Shown one piece after another: positions 23,552-30,924 of a DNA stretch of 64,000 nucleotides. Source of the DNA: Lachnospiraceae bacterium UBA7027. GTDB lineage: Bacteria; Bacillota; Clostridia; Lachnospirales; Lachnospiraceae. The notes under the pieces are model-generated. The model saw only the letters and a program-made list of their open reading frames with translations. It was not told where the DNA came from and did not search any database. The DNA lies in the NCBI GenBank assembly GCA_002494135.1, contig DLBG01000035.1:20975-84974 (forward strand), given 5' to 3'. The position numbers were made by a program, and so were the translations under genes. The stretch's first letter is position 1, and the number at the start of each line of letters is the position of its first letter.

Positions 23552-25255
23552 ATGAAGAGTAAAAGCATCAAAGCAGATACCGTCGTCACCGTAATTTTTC
23601 TCGGACTGGAAAGCCTTCTGGCTCTCGGAGTCCTTGGATTTGTTATTAAAGGAAGCCCTTTAAAATCGCTGGGCTGCATTCTCTGGGGACTGGTTCTCTG
23701 CCTGCTCTATTTTATCAGACCGGCTTCTCCTCTTCATTCCATTCCCGCTTTTCCCGGATTGTCCGGTGCAAACAGCGTTCCCGAAGGAACAAAAAAAATC
23801 CGTATCACTCCGCAGGCCGTCGTCACGATGGTAACCTGCCTGATTCTGATTCTTGCCTCCGTCCTTCCGATGGGGCTTGCTCCCGCTTACAACGGAGAAT
23901 ACCCGCAGCACCGCAACCAGTATGAAATTCTGGCTCGCTCTTTCCTGCACGGCCATATCTATATGGAATATAACGACATCGATCCGCGTCTTGCCACGAT
24001 GAACAATCCGTACGATCCCGCAGAACGCAGCGAGCTGGGTGTCGCCGTTCATTCCGACAATGCCTACTATAAGGGCACCTATTACATGTATTTCGGCGTT
24101 GTTCCCGTACTGATTCTCTTTCTGCCCTACCTTGCCGTTACGGGACACGATCTGACCACATACCATGCGACGCAGGTTTTTACGGCCTTTGCAATTCTGG
24201 GCATCTTCCTTCTTTTTTATCAGATCGGACGACGCTATTTTAAAAAGATGTCCATCGTAACCTATCTTTGCCTCTGCTGTGCCATGTCCGTCATCGCCGC
24301 AAGCTGCAGTATCGCCATTCCGGCTCTCTACTGCACCGCAACTTCATCGGCAAGCTGCATGATGATCTGGAGCATCTATTTCTTCTTTACGGGCGTCTTT
24401 TTAACCGATCCCGTAAAATACAAATGGCGCCGTGTTCTTCTCTGTGTCCTCGGTTCCTTTTTCGGAGCCCTCGCATTCGGATGCAGACCGACGGCGGCTC
24501 TTGGAAACATTCTCCTGATTCCCTTCTGTATCGAATTCATTGCAAGTGAAATCCGCAGGAACAAAGAGGAGGGAAAGAAAACGAACGGGGCAGGGCTCTT
24601 CGGAAGAGTCTGCATCGTGGCCCTTCCCTATGTCATAATCCTTGCTCTTTTGATGATTTATAACTACGCACGGTTCGAAAGTCCTTTCGAGTTCGGCCAG
24701 TCCTACCAGCTGACCGGCTTTGACCAGAGCGACTACGGCACTTCCCTTGCGAACTTCAGCGAAGTTCGTATCGTAAACGGAATCTTTACAAACTTTATCG
24801 GATTCACCGGAATCCGCGGTGTCTTCCCTTACATCTATTACCAGAGTGCTTTTGTAAACTACCCTGTACTGCTTGCGGTATTCGGCATCTTTTTACCGCG
24901 GATCCGGAAGCGTGCGAAAATCCATCATTTAAATCTCTTCATGGTAATGCTTTTTATCGGTCCGCTTTTCACCACCTTCATGCAGATGGGATGGGCTCCC
25001 GGCGACGGAAGCGCGGAGCGCTACCGCATGGACATCTATTATCTGATGGTGACGCTGTCCTTCCTTACCATCGGCTTTTTCCTAGAGTGCCTCTCAAACG
25101 AACGCCGCAATCGTTACGGCTTTCTCGTCTGCCTTCTCTGTCTTTCCGCCATGGGAATCACGGCCTTTTTCTTAATGTATCCCTGTGACTATAATTACAT
25201 GCACTGGTTCCCGGAGAAACTTGAAATCGCAAGACAGATTATTCTGCTGCACTGA
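23552..25255 (+). CDS. Polytopic membrane protein, GT-C glycosyltransferase-like
   Basis: This 567-residue protein has about eleven to twelve membrane helices. After two N-terminal helices a loop carries EYPQHRNQYEILARSFLHGHIYMEYNDIDPR and NPYDPAERSELGV, followed by YYKGTYYMYFGVVPVLILFLPY. Charged outer loops near the first helices with an acidic pair fit GT-C-fold lipid-phosphosugar glycosyltransferases (PMT/ArnT-like). The C-terminal loop PGDGSAERYRMDIYY is also typical. The donor and acceptor are unknown. AAAGGA precedes the ATG. Its last codons are exactly duplicated after the stop. Bidirectional terminator follows at 25313-25343. Confidence 0.8.
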   Translation: MKSKSIKADTVVTVIFLGLESLLALGVLGFVIKGSPLKSLGCILWGLVLCLLYFIRPASPLHSIPAFPGLSGANSVPEGTKKIRITPQAVVTMVTCLILILASVLPMGLAPAYNGEYPQHRNQYEILARSFLHGHIYMEYNDIDPRLATMNNPYDPAERSELGVAVHSDNAYYKGTYYMYFGVVPVLILFLPYLAVTGHDLTTYHATQVFTAFAILGIFLLFYQIGRRYFKKMSIVTYLCLCCAMSVIAASCSIAIPALYCTATSSASCMMIWSIYFFFTGVFLTDPVKYKWRRVLLCVLGSFFGALAFGCRPTAALGNILLIPFCIEFIASEIRRNKEEGKKTNGAGLFGRVCIVALPYVIILALLMIYNYARFESPFEFGQSYQLTGFDQSDYGTSLANFSEVRIVNGIFTNFIGFTGIRGVFPYIYYQSAFVNYPVLLAVFGIFLPRIRKRAKIHHLNLFMVMLFIGPLFTTFMQMGWAPGDGSAERYRMDIYYLMVTLSFLTIGFFLECLSNERRNRYGFLVCLLCLSAMGITAFFLMYPCDYNYMHWFPEKLEIARQIILLH

Positions 25256-25277
25256 TAAGTTATTCTGCTGCACTGAT
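25239..25277 (+). repeat. Stop-spanning 18-base direct repeat, 21-base period
   Basis: TTATTCTGCTGCACTGAT occurs at 25239-25256 and again, unchanged, at 25260-25277. The first copy encodes the last residues ILLH and the TGA stop; the second repeats them in the same frame. Confidence 0.9.
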
Positions 25278-25312
25278 GCGTTCTCCTGCCGGACATTTTC
25301 AAATTTCGCATC

Positions 25313-25343
25313 AAAAAAGCACGGTCGAAACCGTGCTTTTCTT
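25313..25343. terminator. Bidirectional terminator between convergent genes
   Basis: AAAAAAGCACGGT-cgaa-ACCGTGCTTTTCTT: a stem flanked by A-run and T-run, serving the plus-strand GT-C-like gene and the minus-strand CpXC gene. Confidence 0.88.
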
Positions 25344-25391
25344 ATTCGTTTTCATTATATCCGCAAGTCCAAAATACCGAAAGCGTTCCGC

Positions 25392-26060
25392 CTACTCTTC
25401 GCCTTCCTTGTAATGTACAAGGTCCATTGCCCAGTTCTGGTCAACGATGATGTCACCGCTTCTGCGAATGGGCTTTAAAAGATATTCGAATCTACCGTCC
25501 ATGTCCTCATAATCCTGCATGTTGAAATCGGTGGAAACTTCTCCTTCCTTCGTACGGAATGCCACCTGGTATTCCCCTTCGGAGCCGTAAACATAGGACT
25601 CTTTGATTTCCGGAACCAGCGCGGGATATTCCACCTGGAACTTGGTTAAATAAAGCAGTTTCGCAAGTTCCATCACGCGGTCGTCCATGTTTTCGTCGAA
25701 AATCATGATTTTTTCCTTTAACTGACGGTAGCTTCGAACCACACGGTAAATGTATCTGCCCTTCAGTTCCTCTGCCGCCGTGTTCTCCTTGCCGCGGAAA
25801 AGTTCGACTGCCTTCTCGGCATCCGCATCGTTACGCACATAATAAATCATAACGCCCTTTTCCACATTGTGATACAAAAGGCCGTATTCCACGAAAACCA
25901 ATGCTCCGCAGTGCGGGCATTTGTATTCAAACAATGTCATGTCCTTTAACTTATCCGCAAGTTCGGGATCTTCCTTCGTATTGATGCTGTTATACACGGT
26001 AAAATCACCGGTACCGCCGCATTTCGGACAGGTAATGGTCTTAACTTTGCTTACTGACAT
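25392..26060 (-). CDS. CpXC-domain protein
   Basis: This 222-residue protein has two zinc-ribbon-type Cys pairs: ITCPKCGGTGDF (9-20) and YKCPHCGALVFVEYG (about 48-62). That arrangement, with LYHNVEKGVMIYYV after it, matches the CpXC domain, common in clostridia and probably metal-binding. The C-terminal half is helical (VMELAKLLYLTKFQVEYPALVPEIKESYVYG) and ends FEYLLKPIRRSGDIIVDQNWAMDLVHY. Its cellular role is not known in general. It follows the 57-residue basic membrane peptide by 15 bases in one unit and ends at the bidirectional terminator. Confidence 0.88.
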   Translation of the reverse strand: MSVSKVKTITCPKCGGTGDFTVYNSINTKEDPELADKLKDMTLFEYKCPHCGALVFVEYGLLYHNVEKGVMIYYVRNDADAEKAVELFRGKENTAAEELKGRYIYRVVRSYRQLKEKIMIFDENMDDRVMELAKLLYLTKFQVEYPALVPEIKESYVYGSEGEYQVAFRTKEGEVSTDFNMQDYEDMDGRFEYLLKPIRRSGDIIVDQNWAMDLVHYKEGEE

Positions 26061-26075
26061 TTCACTTCCCCAATC

Positions 26076-26249
26076 TTAGATTTTTTTCAAAATAAATTTC
26101 ACTGCCTTTAAGAGAAGCAGGATACAAATACATCCGAGCGCAATCGTAATCATTTTTTTCACGAATCTGCAACGGCATATTTTCTTTCTTTTTCCTTTTT
26201 TCTTACAGCTGCAGTGACCTTTTAAACATTTGCATTTGTTCATTTTCAT
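26076..26249 (-). CDS. 57-residue Cys/Lys-rich membrane peptide
   Basis: Start placed at ATG 26249 (MKMNKCKCLKGHCSCKKKGK), 8 bases after GAGGGGG. The first 32 residues are extremely basic with C-x-C patterns (KCKC, HCSC, ICRC), possibly metal- or lipid-binding. A helix follows (MITIALGCICILLLLKAVKFIL) and a KKI end. The promoter at 26291-26319 drives it together with the CpXC gene. I do not recognise a family. The basic N-terminus should be cytoplasmic. Pairing with a second Cys-rich protein suggests a joint metal or redox role, but this is inference. Confidence 0.7.
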   Translation of the reverse strand: MKMNKCKCLKGHCSCKKKGKRKKICRCRFVKKMITIALGCICILLLLKAVKFILKKI

Positions 26250-26290
26250 ACGGGTATCCCCCTCTCGTGATGTAGTTTTTAACAAGAAAT

Positions 26291-26319
26291 ATTATACTCT
26301 CCTTTTGAAAAGAATGCAA
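26291..26319 (-). promoter_or_regulatory. Promoter of the small peptide-CpXC operon
   Basis: TTGCAT (26314-26319), 17-base spacer, TATAAT (26291-26296). The -35 overlaps the T-run end of the lysC terminator, so termination and initiation share bases. Confidence 0.75.
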
Positions 26320-26349
26320 AAAAACCTCCCGGAATATTTTCCGGGAGGT
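26318..26349 (-). terminator. Terminator of the ACT-hom-lysC operon
   Basis: ACCTCCCGGAA-AATA-TTCCGGGAGGT followed by TTTTTT on the minus strand, 22 bases past the lysC stop. Confidence 0.92.
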
Positions 26350-26371
26350 CTAAGCTTATCGCTTTATCCTT

Positions 26372-27583
26372 TTACATTTCATCCAGGCCGAAAATATCAT
26401 GAATGGCATTGGCTGCCTTCTCACCGTCCTTATCGTCGATTAAAACGGTTACACGGATTTCGGAAGTGGAAATCATCTTGATGTTGATATGCTCGTTGTA
26501 GAGGCATTCGAACATCTTTGCCGCAACACCGGGGTTGCTCATCATGCCGGCACCTACGATGGAAACCTTGCATACATTCTTCTCAATCTCGATATGCTCG
26601 TAATTGAGACGTGCCTTATTGTCTTCAAGTACCTTTAATGCATCGTCGCCGAAGGACTCATCCACGGTAAAGGAAATGTCCTTGGTGTTGTCACGTCCTA
26701 CGGACTGAAGAATCATATCCACGTTTACGTTAGCCTTTGCCAGGGCATCGAATACACGGAATGCGGTACCGGGCTTGTCCTGAAGACCTACAATTGAAAT
26801 TCTCTCTGCGCTCTTATCTACGGCTACGCCGCTTACTAACATTTTCTCCACTTTTACGTCCTCCTTCACAATAGTTCCCTCTTCGTTGGTAAGAGAGGAA
26901 CGAACCACCAGCTGTACGCCGTACTTCTTTGCCATTTCCACGGAGCGGTTGTGCAGTACTCCGGCACCGAGGGTTGCAAGATCCAGCATTTCGTCGTACG
27001 TAATCTCGGAAAGCTTTCTTGCCTTCTTTACGACTCTCGGATCTGCGGTATATACGCCGTCCACGTCGGTGTAGATTTCACACATGTCCGCGCGAAGCGC
27101 TGCGGCAAGGGCAACGGCCGTGGTATCGGAACCGCCGCGTCCCAGGGTGGTGTAATCATCGTATTTGTTTACGCCCTGGAAACCGGTGATGATAACAATC
27201 TTCTTCTGCTCCAGTTCGTGAATGATACGCTCGGTATCGATTCTTTTCAGTCTTGCATTTCCGTATGCGGATGTGGTGTGCATCTGTACCTGAAACGCAT
27301 TTAAGGAAATGGACGGAACACCGAGTACATCCATTGCCATGCTCATAAGTGCCACGGAAGTCTGCTCGCCGGTGGTCATGAGCATATCCAGCTCTCTTCT
27401 CGACGGATTGGGATTGATGTCTCTTGCCATGGCAATGAGCTCGTCTGTCATTTTACCCATGGCGGAAAGAACTACAACCACGTCATTTCCCTTTTTGTAA
27501 TCTTCGATCACTCTCCTGGCAACATTGTAAATACGTTCCTTGTTTGCCACGGAGGTGCCGCCGAACTTCTTAACAACTAACAT
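26372..27583 (-). CDS. lysC: Aspartate kinase
   Basis: This 403-residue protein has the amino-acid kinase fold with KFGGTSVAN (6-14), FQGVNKYDDYTTLGRGGSDTTA (about 148-170) and VDGVYTADPR (about 185-195), followed by two ACT domains in the C-terminal 140 residues. It phosphorylates L-aspartate with ATP, the first step to lysine, threonine, methionine and diaminopimelate. The ACT domains give feedback inhibition by end products. It is the last gene of the ACT-hom-lysC unit, 59 bases after hom. Length and motifs are standard for the single-chain class. Confidence 0.97.
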   Translation of the reverse strand: MLVVKKFGGTSVANKERIYNVARRVIEDYKKGNDVVVVLSAMGKMTDELIAMARDINPNPSRRELDMLMTTGEQTSVALMSMAMDVLGVPSISLNAFQVQMHTTSAYGNARLKRIDTERIIHELEQKKIVIITGFQGVNKYDDYTTLGRGGSDTTAVALAAALRADMCEIYTDVDGVYTADPRVVKKARKLSEITYDEMLDLATLGAGVLHNRSVEMAKKYGVQLVVRSSLTNEEGTIVKEDVKVEKMLVSGVAVDKSAERISIVGLQDKPGTAFRVFDALAKANVNVDMILQSVGRDNTKDISFTVDESFGDDALKVLEDNKARLNYEHIEIEKNVCKVSIVGAGMMSNPGVAAKMFECLYNEHINIKMISTSEIRVTVLIDDKDGEKAANAIHDIFGLDEM

Positions 27584-27642
27584 GTCGTCCTCCTAAAGTT
27601 ATATTTCTCCCCATTCATTATCCTGATAAAATCGCCGTGCGC

Positions 27643-28851
27643 CTACTTCACACGGATGAACTTGATGGCATCCGGAAGAGATGCGTACTTTTCAAGGAAA
27701 TCGCCCTCTTTCATAACGGGTGTTACAAAAGCATATTCTCCTGCGATTATCTCCGCATCCAGTTCCTTTGCGTCTTCAAAAATCTTCTCAAATCCGGATG
27801 CTGCCGGATTGCCTTTCATGCGGACCAGATACTTAAATTCCAGATCGTCCTTGGAATTAAGCGTCAGTTTTTCGGCGGACCAGATTACGGAAGATGCCAC
27901 TCCCTGATTCTTTGCTGCCTCAACCACGTCGCTTACCACGGCACTTGCGGTCGGAAGCTTGCCGGCACCGCGTCCGTAGAACATAACGTTGTCCACCATA
28001 TTGCCGTGTACGAGAATTCCGTTGAAAACACCGTTTACGGCATAAAGCGGGTTCTCCTCATCCAAAAGGAAGGGAGCAACCATCGCATACTTCTTCTCTC
28101 CGATTTCCTTACACATACCGAGCAGCTTGATACTGCGGTTTAAAAGACCCGCATAATCGAAGTCTTCCTTGGTGATTTTACTGATTCCTTCCGTGTAAAT
28201 CTGTTCGTAATTTACGGTCTTCTGGTATTTTAAGGAAGCGAGGATGGCGATTTTACGGCAGGCATCGTAGCCTTCCACGTCTGCCTCCGGATTACGCTCC
28301 GCATAGCCCTTTTCCTGAGCCTGCTTCAAAACGTCGTCGTAATCGCAGCCTTCCCTGTCCATTCTCGTTAACATGTAGTTCGTCGTACCGTTTAAAATAC
28401 CCGTAATCTCATCGATTTCTTCCGCGGTCAGGCAGTCTAAGAGCGGACGGATGATGGGAATACCGCCTCCGACGCTTGCCTCGAAAAGATACATGCAGTT
28501 ATGATCTTTGGCAATCTGAATCAACTCCGGTCCGTGTGCCGCAACAAGTTCCTTATTGGACGTGCAGACGCTCTTTCCCGCCTCTAAAAGCGCTTTGGTA
28601 AAATCGTACGCGGGCTTCAGTCCTCCCATGGTCTCGCAGACAACTTTTATTTCGGGATCCGCAAGGATGGCATTGAAATCTTTTGTAATCTTTGCCTCAA
28701 AACGGTCCCCCGGGAATTCGCGGATATCCAGAATATATTTTACATTCAGTTCCTCTCCGACTCTTGAACCGATGGTGGCTGCATTTTCAAATAAAACATC
28801 CGCTACGCCTCCGCCGACGGTACCGTATCCGAGAATTGCTACATTAATCAT
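27643..28851 (-). CDS. hom: Homoserine dehydrogenase
   Basis: This 402-residue protein begins with a Rossmann motif AILGYGTVGGGVADVL (5-20). It has the substrate region SVGGGIPIIRPLLDCLTAEEIDEITGILNGTTNYML (about 125-160), with the catalytic Lys region later, and a C-terminal ACT-like domain (about 320-402, KDDLEFKYLVRMKGNPAASGFEKIF). It reduces aspartate semialdehyde to homoserine using NAD(P)H. Length fits the ACT-containing class, so threonine inhibition is expected. It lies between the ACT protein and lysC, joining the branch point enzymes of the aspartate family. Confidence 0.97.
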   Translation of the reverse strand: MINVAILGYGTVGGGVADVLFENAATIGSRVGEELNVKYILDIREFPGDRFEAKITKDFNAILADPEIKVVCETMGGLKPAYDFTKALLEAGKSVCTSNKELVAAHGPELIQIAKDHNCMYLFEASVGGGIPIIRPLLDCLTAEEIDEITGILNGTTNYMLTRMDREGCDYDDVLKQAQEKGYAERNPEADVEGYDACRKIAILASLKYQKTVNYEQIYTEGISKITKEDFDYAGLLNRSIKLLGMCKEIGEKKYAMVAPFLLDEENPLYAVNGVFNGILVHGNMVDNVMFYGRGAGKLPTASAVVSDVVEAAKNQGVASSVIWSAEKLTLNSKDDLEFKYLVRMKGNPAASGFEKIFEDAKELDAEIIAGEYAFVTPVMKEGDFLEKYASLPDAIKFIRVK

Positions 28852-28907
28852 GATAAACTCCTTATTGGTTATTTCTTTCCGGTCAAATCACCGAAGTGTT
28901 CTTCGTT

Positions 28908-29351
28908 TTACTCTCTTGCGACAATTTTAATCGAATGCACGCCCGAGAGAGATTCCATGTCCTCTACCATTTTGGCCACATCCCTCGTGGAGGGAAGAAT
29001 CTGCAGGGAAATGGAAAGGGACGCCATATTGTTAATCGGAATCGACTGGTGGATGGTCAGAACGTTCGCTCCGTACTCGGCGATAATCCCGAGCAGAATG
29101 GAAAGAATTCCGGGCTCGTCCTCCATTTCACAGGTAAAGGTCAGCGTCTTTCCTTCCGAACTGTCATGAAAAACAAAGATGTCGTCCTTGTATTTGTAAA
29201 ATGAACTCCTGGAAATTCCGGTCCGTTCCACGGCTTCCGCGACGGTCGCAACCTTGCCTGTTTCAAGCAGGGACTTGGTTTCCACCACCTTTAAAAGGAC
29301 CTCGGGAACGGCTTTTTCTTTAATTACATAGTAAGAACTTCTCTCCGCCAT
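28908..29351 (-). CDS. ACT-domain protein, PheB/UPF0735-type
   Basis: This 147-residue protein has an N-terminal helix-turn-helix-like segment (VPEVLLKVVETKSLLETGKVATVAEAVERTGISRSSFYKYKD) and a C-terminal ACT domain (TFTCEMEDEPGILSILLGIIAEYGANVLTIHQSIPIN...). This is the UPF0735/PheB layout seen beside hom and thrB in Bacillota. It is likely an amino-acid-responsive regulator, perhaps of its own operon. AGGCGG precedes the ATG. It is the first full gene of the hom-lysC unit, preceded by a possible leader peptide. Confidence 0.9.
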   Translation of the reverse strand: MAERSSYYVIKEKAVPEVLLKVVETKSLLETGKVATVAEAVERTGISRSSFYKYKDDIFVFHDSSEGKTLTFTCEMEDEPGILSILLGIIAEYGANVLTIHQSIPINNMASLSISLQILPSTRDVAKMVEDMESLSGVHSIKIVARE

Positions 29352-29366
29352 ATATCCGCCTTTGAC

Positions 29367-29432
29367 TTATGGTGTCCGCACAGCGCATACAAAAGTGTGT
29401 TTATCGCAGTATTGTCCGCGTATTACGGACAT
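29367..29432 (-). CDS. Possible 21-residue leader peptide before ACT-hom-lysC
   Basis: A frame starting ATG 29432 after GCAGGTG (5 bases) encodes MSVIRGQYCDKH... and ends in RTP, TAA. It lies within the transcript from 29452-29480 and ends 15 bases before the ACT gene. It has only two Thr and no Lys or Met run beyond the start, so classic attenuation is not obvious. Supported only by the ribosome site and position. Confidence 0.3.
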   Translation of the reverse strand: MSVIRGQYCDKHTFVCAVRTP

Positions 29433-29451
29433 ATGTGCACCTGCGGGGGAT

Positions 29452-29480
29452 ATCATATCATGTCTTCATAAAAAAAGCAA
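29452..29480 (-). promoter_or_regulatory. Promoter of the ACT-hom-lysC operon
   Basis: TTGCTT (29475-29480), 17-base spacer, TATGAT (29452-29457). The -35 is formed by the 3' arm and T-run start of the TetR terminator. Confidence 0.65.
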
Positions 29481-29498
29481 CCCCGCAGAGGTTGCTTT
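29468..29498 (-). terminator. Terminator of the TetR gene
   Basis: AGCAACC-tctgcgg-GGTTGCT on the minus strand, followed by TTTTTT; 41 bases past the TetR stop. Confidence 0.88.
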
Positions 29499-29539
29499 CA
29501 GGTATTTCTTTTGTGTCCAATGTTTTCGTCCCCGGTATC

Positions 29540-30160
29540 CTATGCTTCCTCCACCGGTGCTTCCTGGCTCATTTTCTTCATCTGGCTTAAGAAAACTTTC
29601 ACACGGCCCATATAGCTTCTTTCGTCAAAAGCTTCCTTGGCATATTCCTCTTCAAGAATACCCTTCATTGTAAAGGAAACCGTCATATCGAAAATTCTCT
29701 CATCCACATACGGTGCAAAACCGCTGCGGTCCACGGAAGAATACGCCGTACGGATCTTCTCGCGGTACATCTCGATATACTCGCCGACCGCATCGATGGC
29801 TTCCTGTGACGTTTCCTGATCGAGACTCGATAAAAACAGCGGAACATAAGGGTAGGATCTGCGCACGAGCATTTTCACCTTCTCAATATCGAGGGTGGTG
29901 TCGAAAAAGTCCGTATTCTCTGCGGACAGTCCGGCGGAAAGTTCCATCATTACGTATTTCACGGCATAATCCACCACAAAGGTGTAAAGACCGATTTTAT
30001 TGTCAAAATAGTGGAACCACAGTCCCTTGCTGACTCCGGCTTCCTTCACCATTTCATCGGTGGATGCCCTGGCGTAACCGTTTAAGGCAAATACCTTCAT
30101 GGCGCCGTTAATCATCCGGTCCTGCTTCTCTTTCTTTAAATCAAAAAATTTCTCGTTCAT
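29540..30160 (-). CDS. TetR/AcrR-family transcriptional regulator
   Basis: This 206-residue protein has an N-terminal HTH typical of TetR (RMINGAMKVFALNGYARASTDEMVKEAGVSKGLWFHYFDNKIGLYTFVVDY, residues 15-65) and a helical ligand-binding C-terminal part. TetR proteins usually repress their own gene and a neighbour. A nested dyad lies downstream of its own -10 (30186-30207), which fits autorepression. No efflux gene is next to it; the divergent neighbour is the YtxH-like gene. The ligand is not known. Confidence 0.94.
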   Translation of the reverse strand: MNEKFFDLKKEKQDRMINGAMKVFALNGYARASTDEMVKEAGVSKGLWFHYFDNKIGLYTFVVDYAVKYVMMELSAGLSAENTDFFDTTLDIEKVKMLVRRSYPYVPLFLSSLDQETSQEAIDAVGEYIEMYREKIRTAYSSVDRSGFAPYVDERIFDMTVSFTMKGILEEEYAKEAFDERSYMGRVKVFLSQMKKMSQEAPVEEA

Positions 30161-30185
30161 TGCTTTCCCTCAGTGTATCCCCTCG

Positions 30186-30207
30186 TTGACCTTGACGGTC
30201 ATGTCAA
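30186..30207. promoter_or_regulatory. Candidate TetR operator
   Basis: Nested half-sites: outer TTGAC...GTCAA and inner TGACC...GGTCA share one centre over 22 bases. It covers the start-site region of the TetR promoter, so bound repressor would block transcription. Confidence 0.5.
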
Positions 30208-30235
30208 TCATAGCACCTAACATTCCGCTTTTCAA
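30207..30235 (-). promoter_or_regulatory. Promoter of the TetR gene
   Basis: TTGAAA (30230-30235), 17-base spacer, TATGAT (30207-30212), reading leftwards to the ATG at 30160. Confidence 0.65.
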
Positions 30236-30362
30236 TGCCTTTTCCCCACTTTTTTGCTTTCTTAGTTTAGATTTTATACTTCCATTTCCATGGCAAATGA
30301 GGTAAAATAAAAGTCGGGCATTTTATACCCGTTAAGGACGAATGAATATTTGGAGGTCGATT

Positions 30363-30764
30363 ATGAAAAGTACAACAAAATTACTTTTGGCAGGTCTCGG
30401 AACCGCAGCAATCTGTGCAGGTGTTTATTACGTATACAAGAACAAAGACAAGTTCTTAAAGAGTGAAGAAGTCATCAATCCCGACGGAACTGCCGAAACG
30501 CGTACTTACGTGGTATTAGACGTTGACGGTGCAAAGAAGAAAGCTACCGATACCATCCAGAAGGGCAAAGAAAAAGCTCAGGATACCTGGAAAAAGGTTG
30601 AGAGCGGTGCCAAGGAAACCATTAACAAGGTGACCGGCAAGGGTAAGGAAGAGATGGAAATCGACGCCGAGAACCTCGTTGACGGAGAAGAAATTCTCGA
30701 GGCAGCCGATGAAGTAAGCGAAGCTGTTGCAGAGACCGTAGGTCTTACTCCCGCCGAGGCATAA
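30363..30764 (+). CDS. YtxH-like small membrane-anchored protein
   Basis: Start set at ATG 30363 (MKSTTKLLLAGLG, 133 residues), 6 bases after TTGGAGG; an ATG 7 codons earlier overlaps that site. A hydrophobic N-terminus (about 5-25) is followed by a Lys/Glu/Ala amphipathic helical part (KKKATDTIQKGKEKAQDTWKKV) and an acidic tail. This resembles YtxH/LEA-like stress-related envelope proteins. It has its own terminator at 30786-30818. Divergent from the TetR gene, so it could be its target. Family call is tentative. Confidence 0.72.
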   Translation: MKSTTKLLLAGLGTAAICAGVYYVYKNKDKFLKSEEVINPDGTAETRTYVVLDVDGAKKKATDTIQKGKEKAQDTWKKVESGAKETINKVTGKGKEEMEIDAENLVDGEEILEAADEVSEAVAETVGLTPAEA

Positions 30765-30785
30765 TCGAAACAGACGAAATACACA

Positions 30786-30818
30786 GGGCCCGCCATACGG
30801 CGAGCCCATTTTTCTTTT
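30786..30818 (+). terminator. Terminator of the YtxH-like gene
   Basis: GGGCCCGCC-atac-GGCGAGCCC (one C-A mismatch) followed by ATTTTTCTTTT. Confidence 0.82.
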
Positions 30819-30843
30819 CTTTTACGGGATAATATGATATAAT
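30815..30843 (+). promoter_or_regulatory. Promoter of glnS
   Basis: TTTTCT (30815-30820), 17-base spacer, TGATATAAT with consensus -10 (30838-30843). It abuts the preceding terminator's T-run. Confidence 0.62.
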
Positions 30844-30924
30844 ATGCAGGCGCATCGGGCAAAAGCCGTAAAGTACCCCGGCCGCAAATCATCGAAAACA
30901 AATAAAGCATGCGAGGATACATCC

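Noticed and set aside
27584..27642. Lysine riboswitch before lysC
   Set aside because: The gap of 59 bases is far too short for the element.
29352..29480. T-box leader before ACT-hom-lysC
   Set aside because: No T-box sequence (AGGGTGG-type) or antiterminator bulge is visible.
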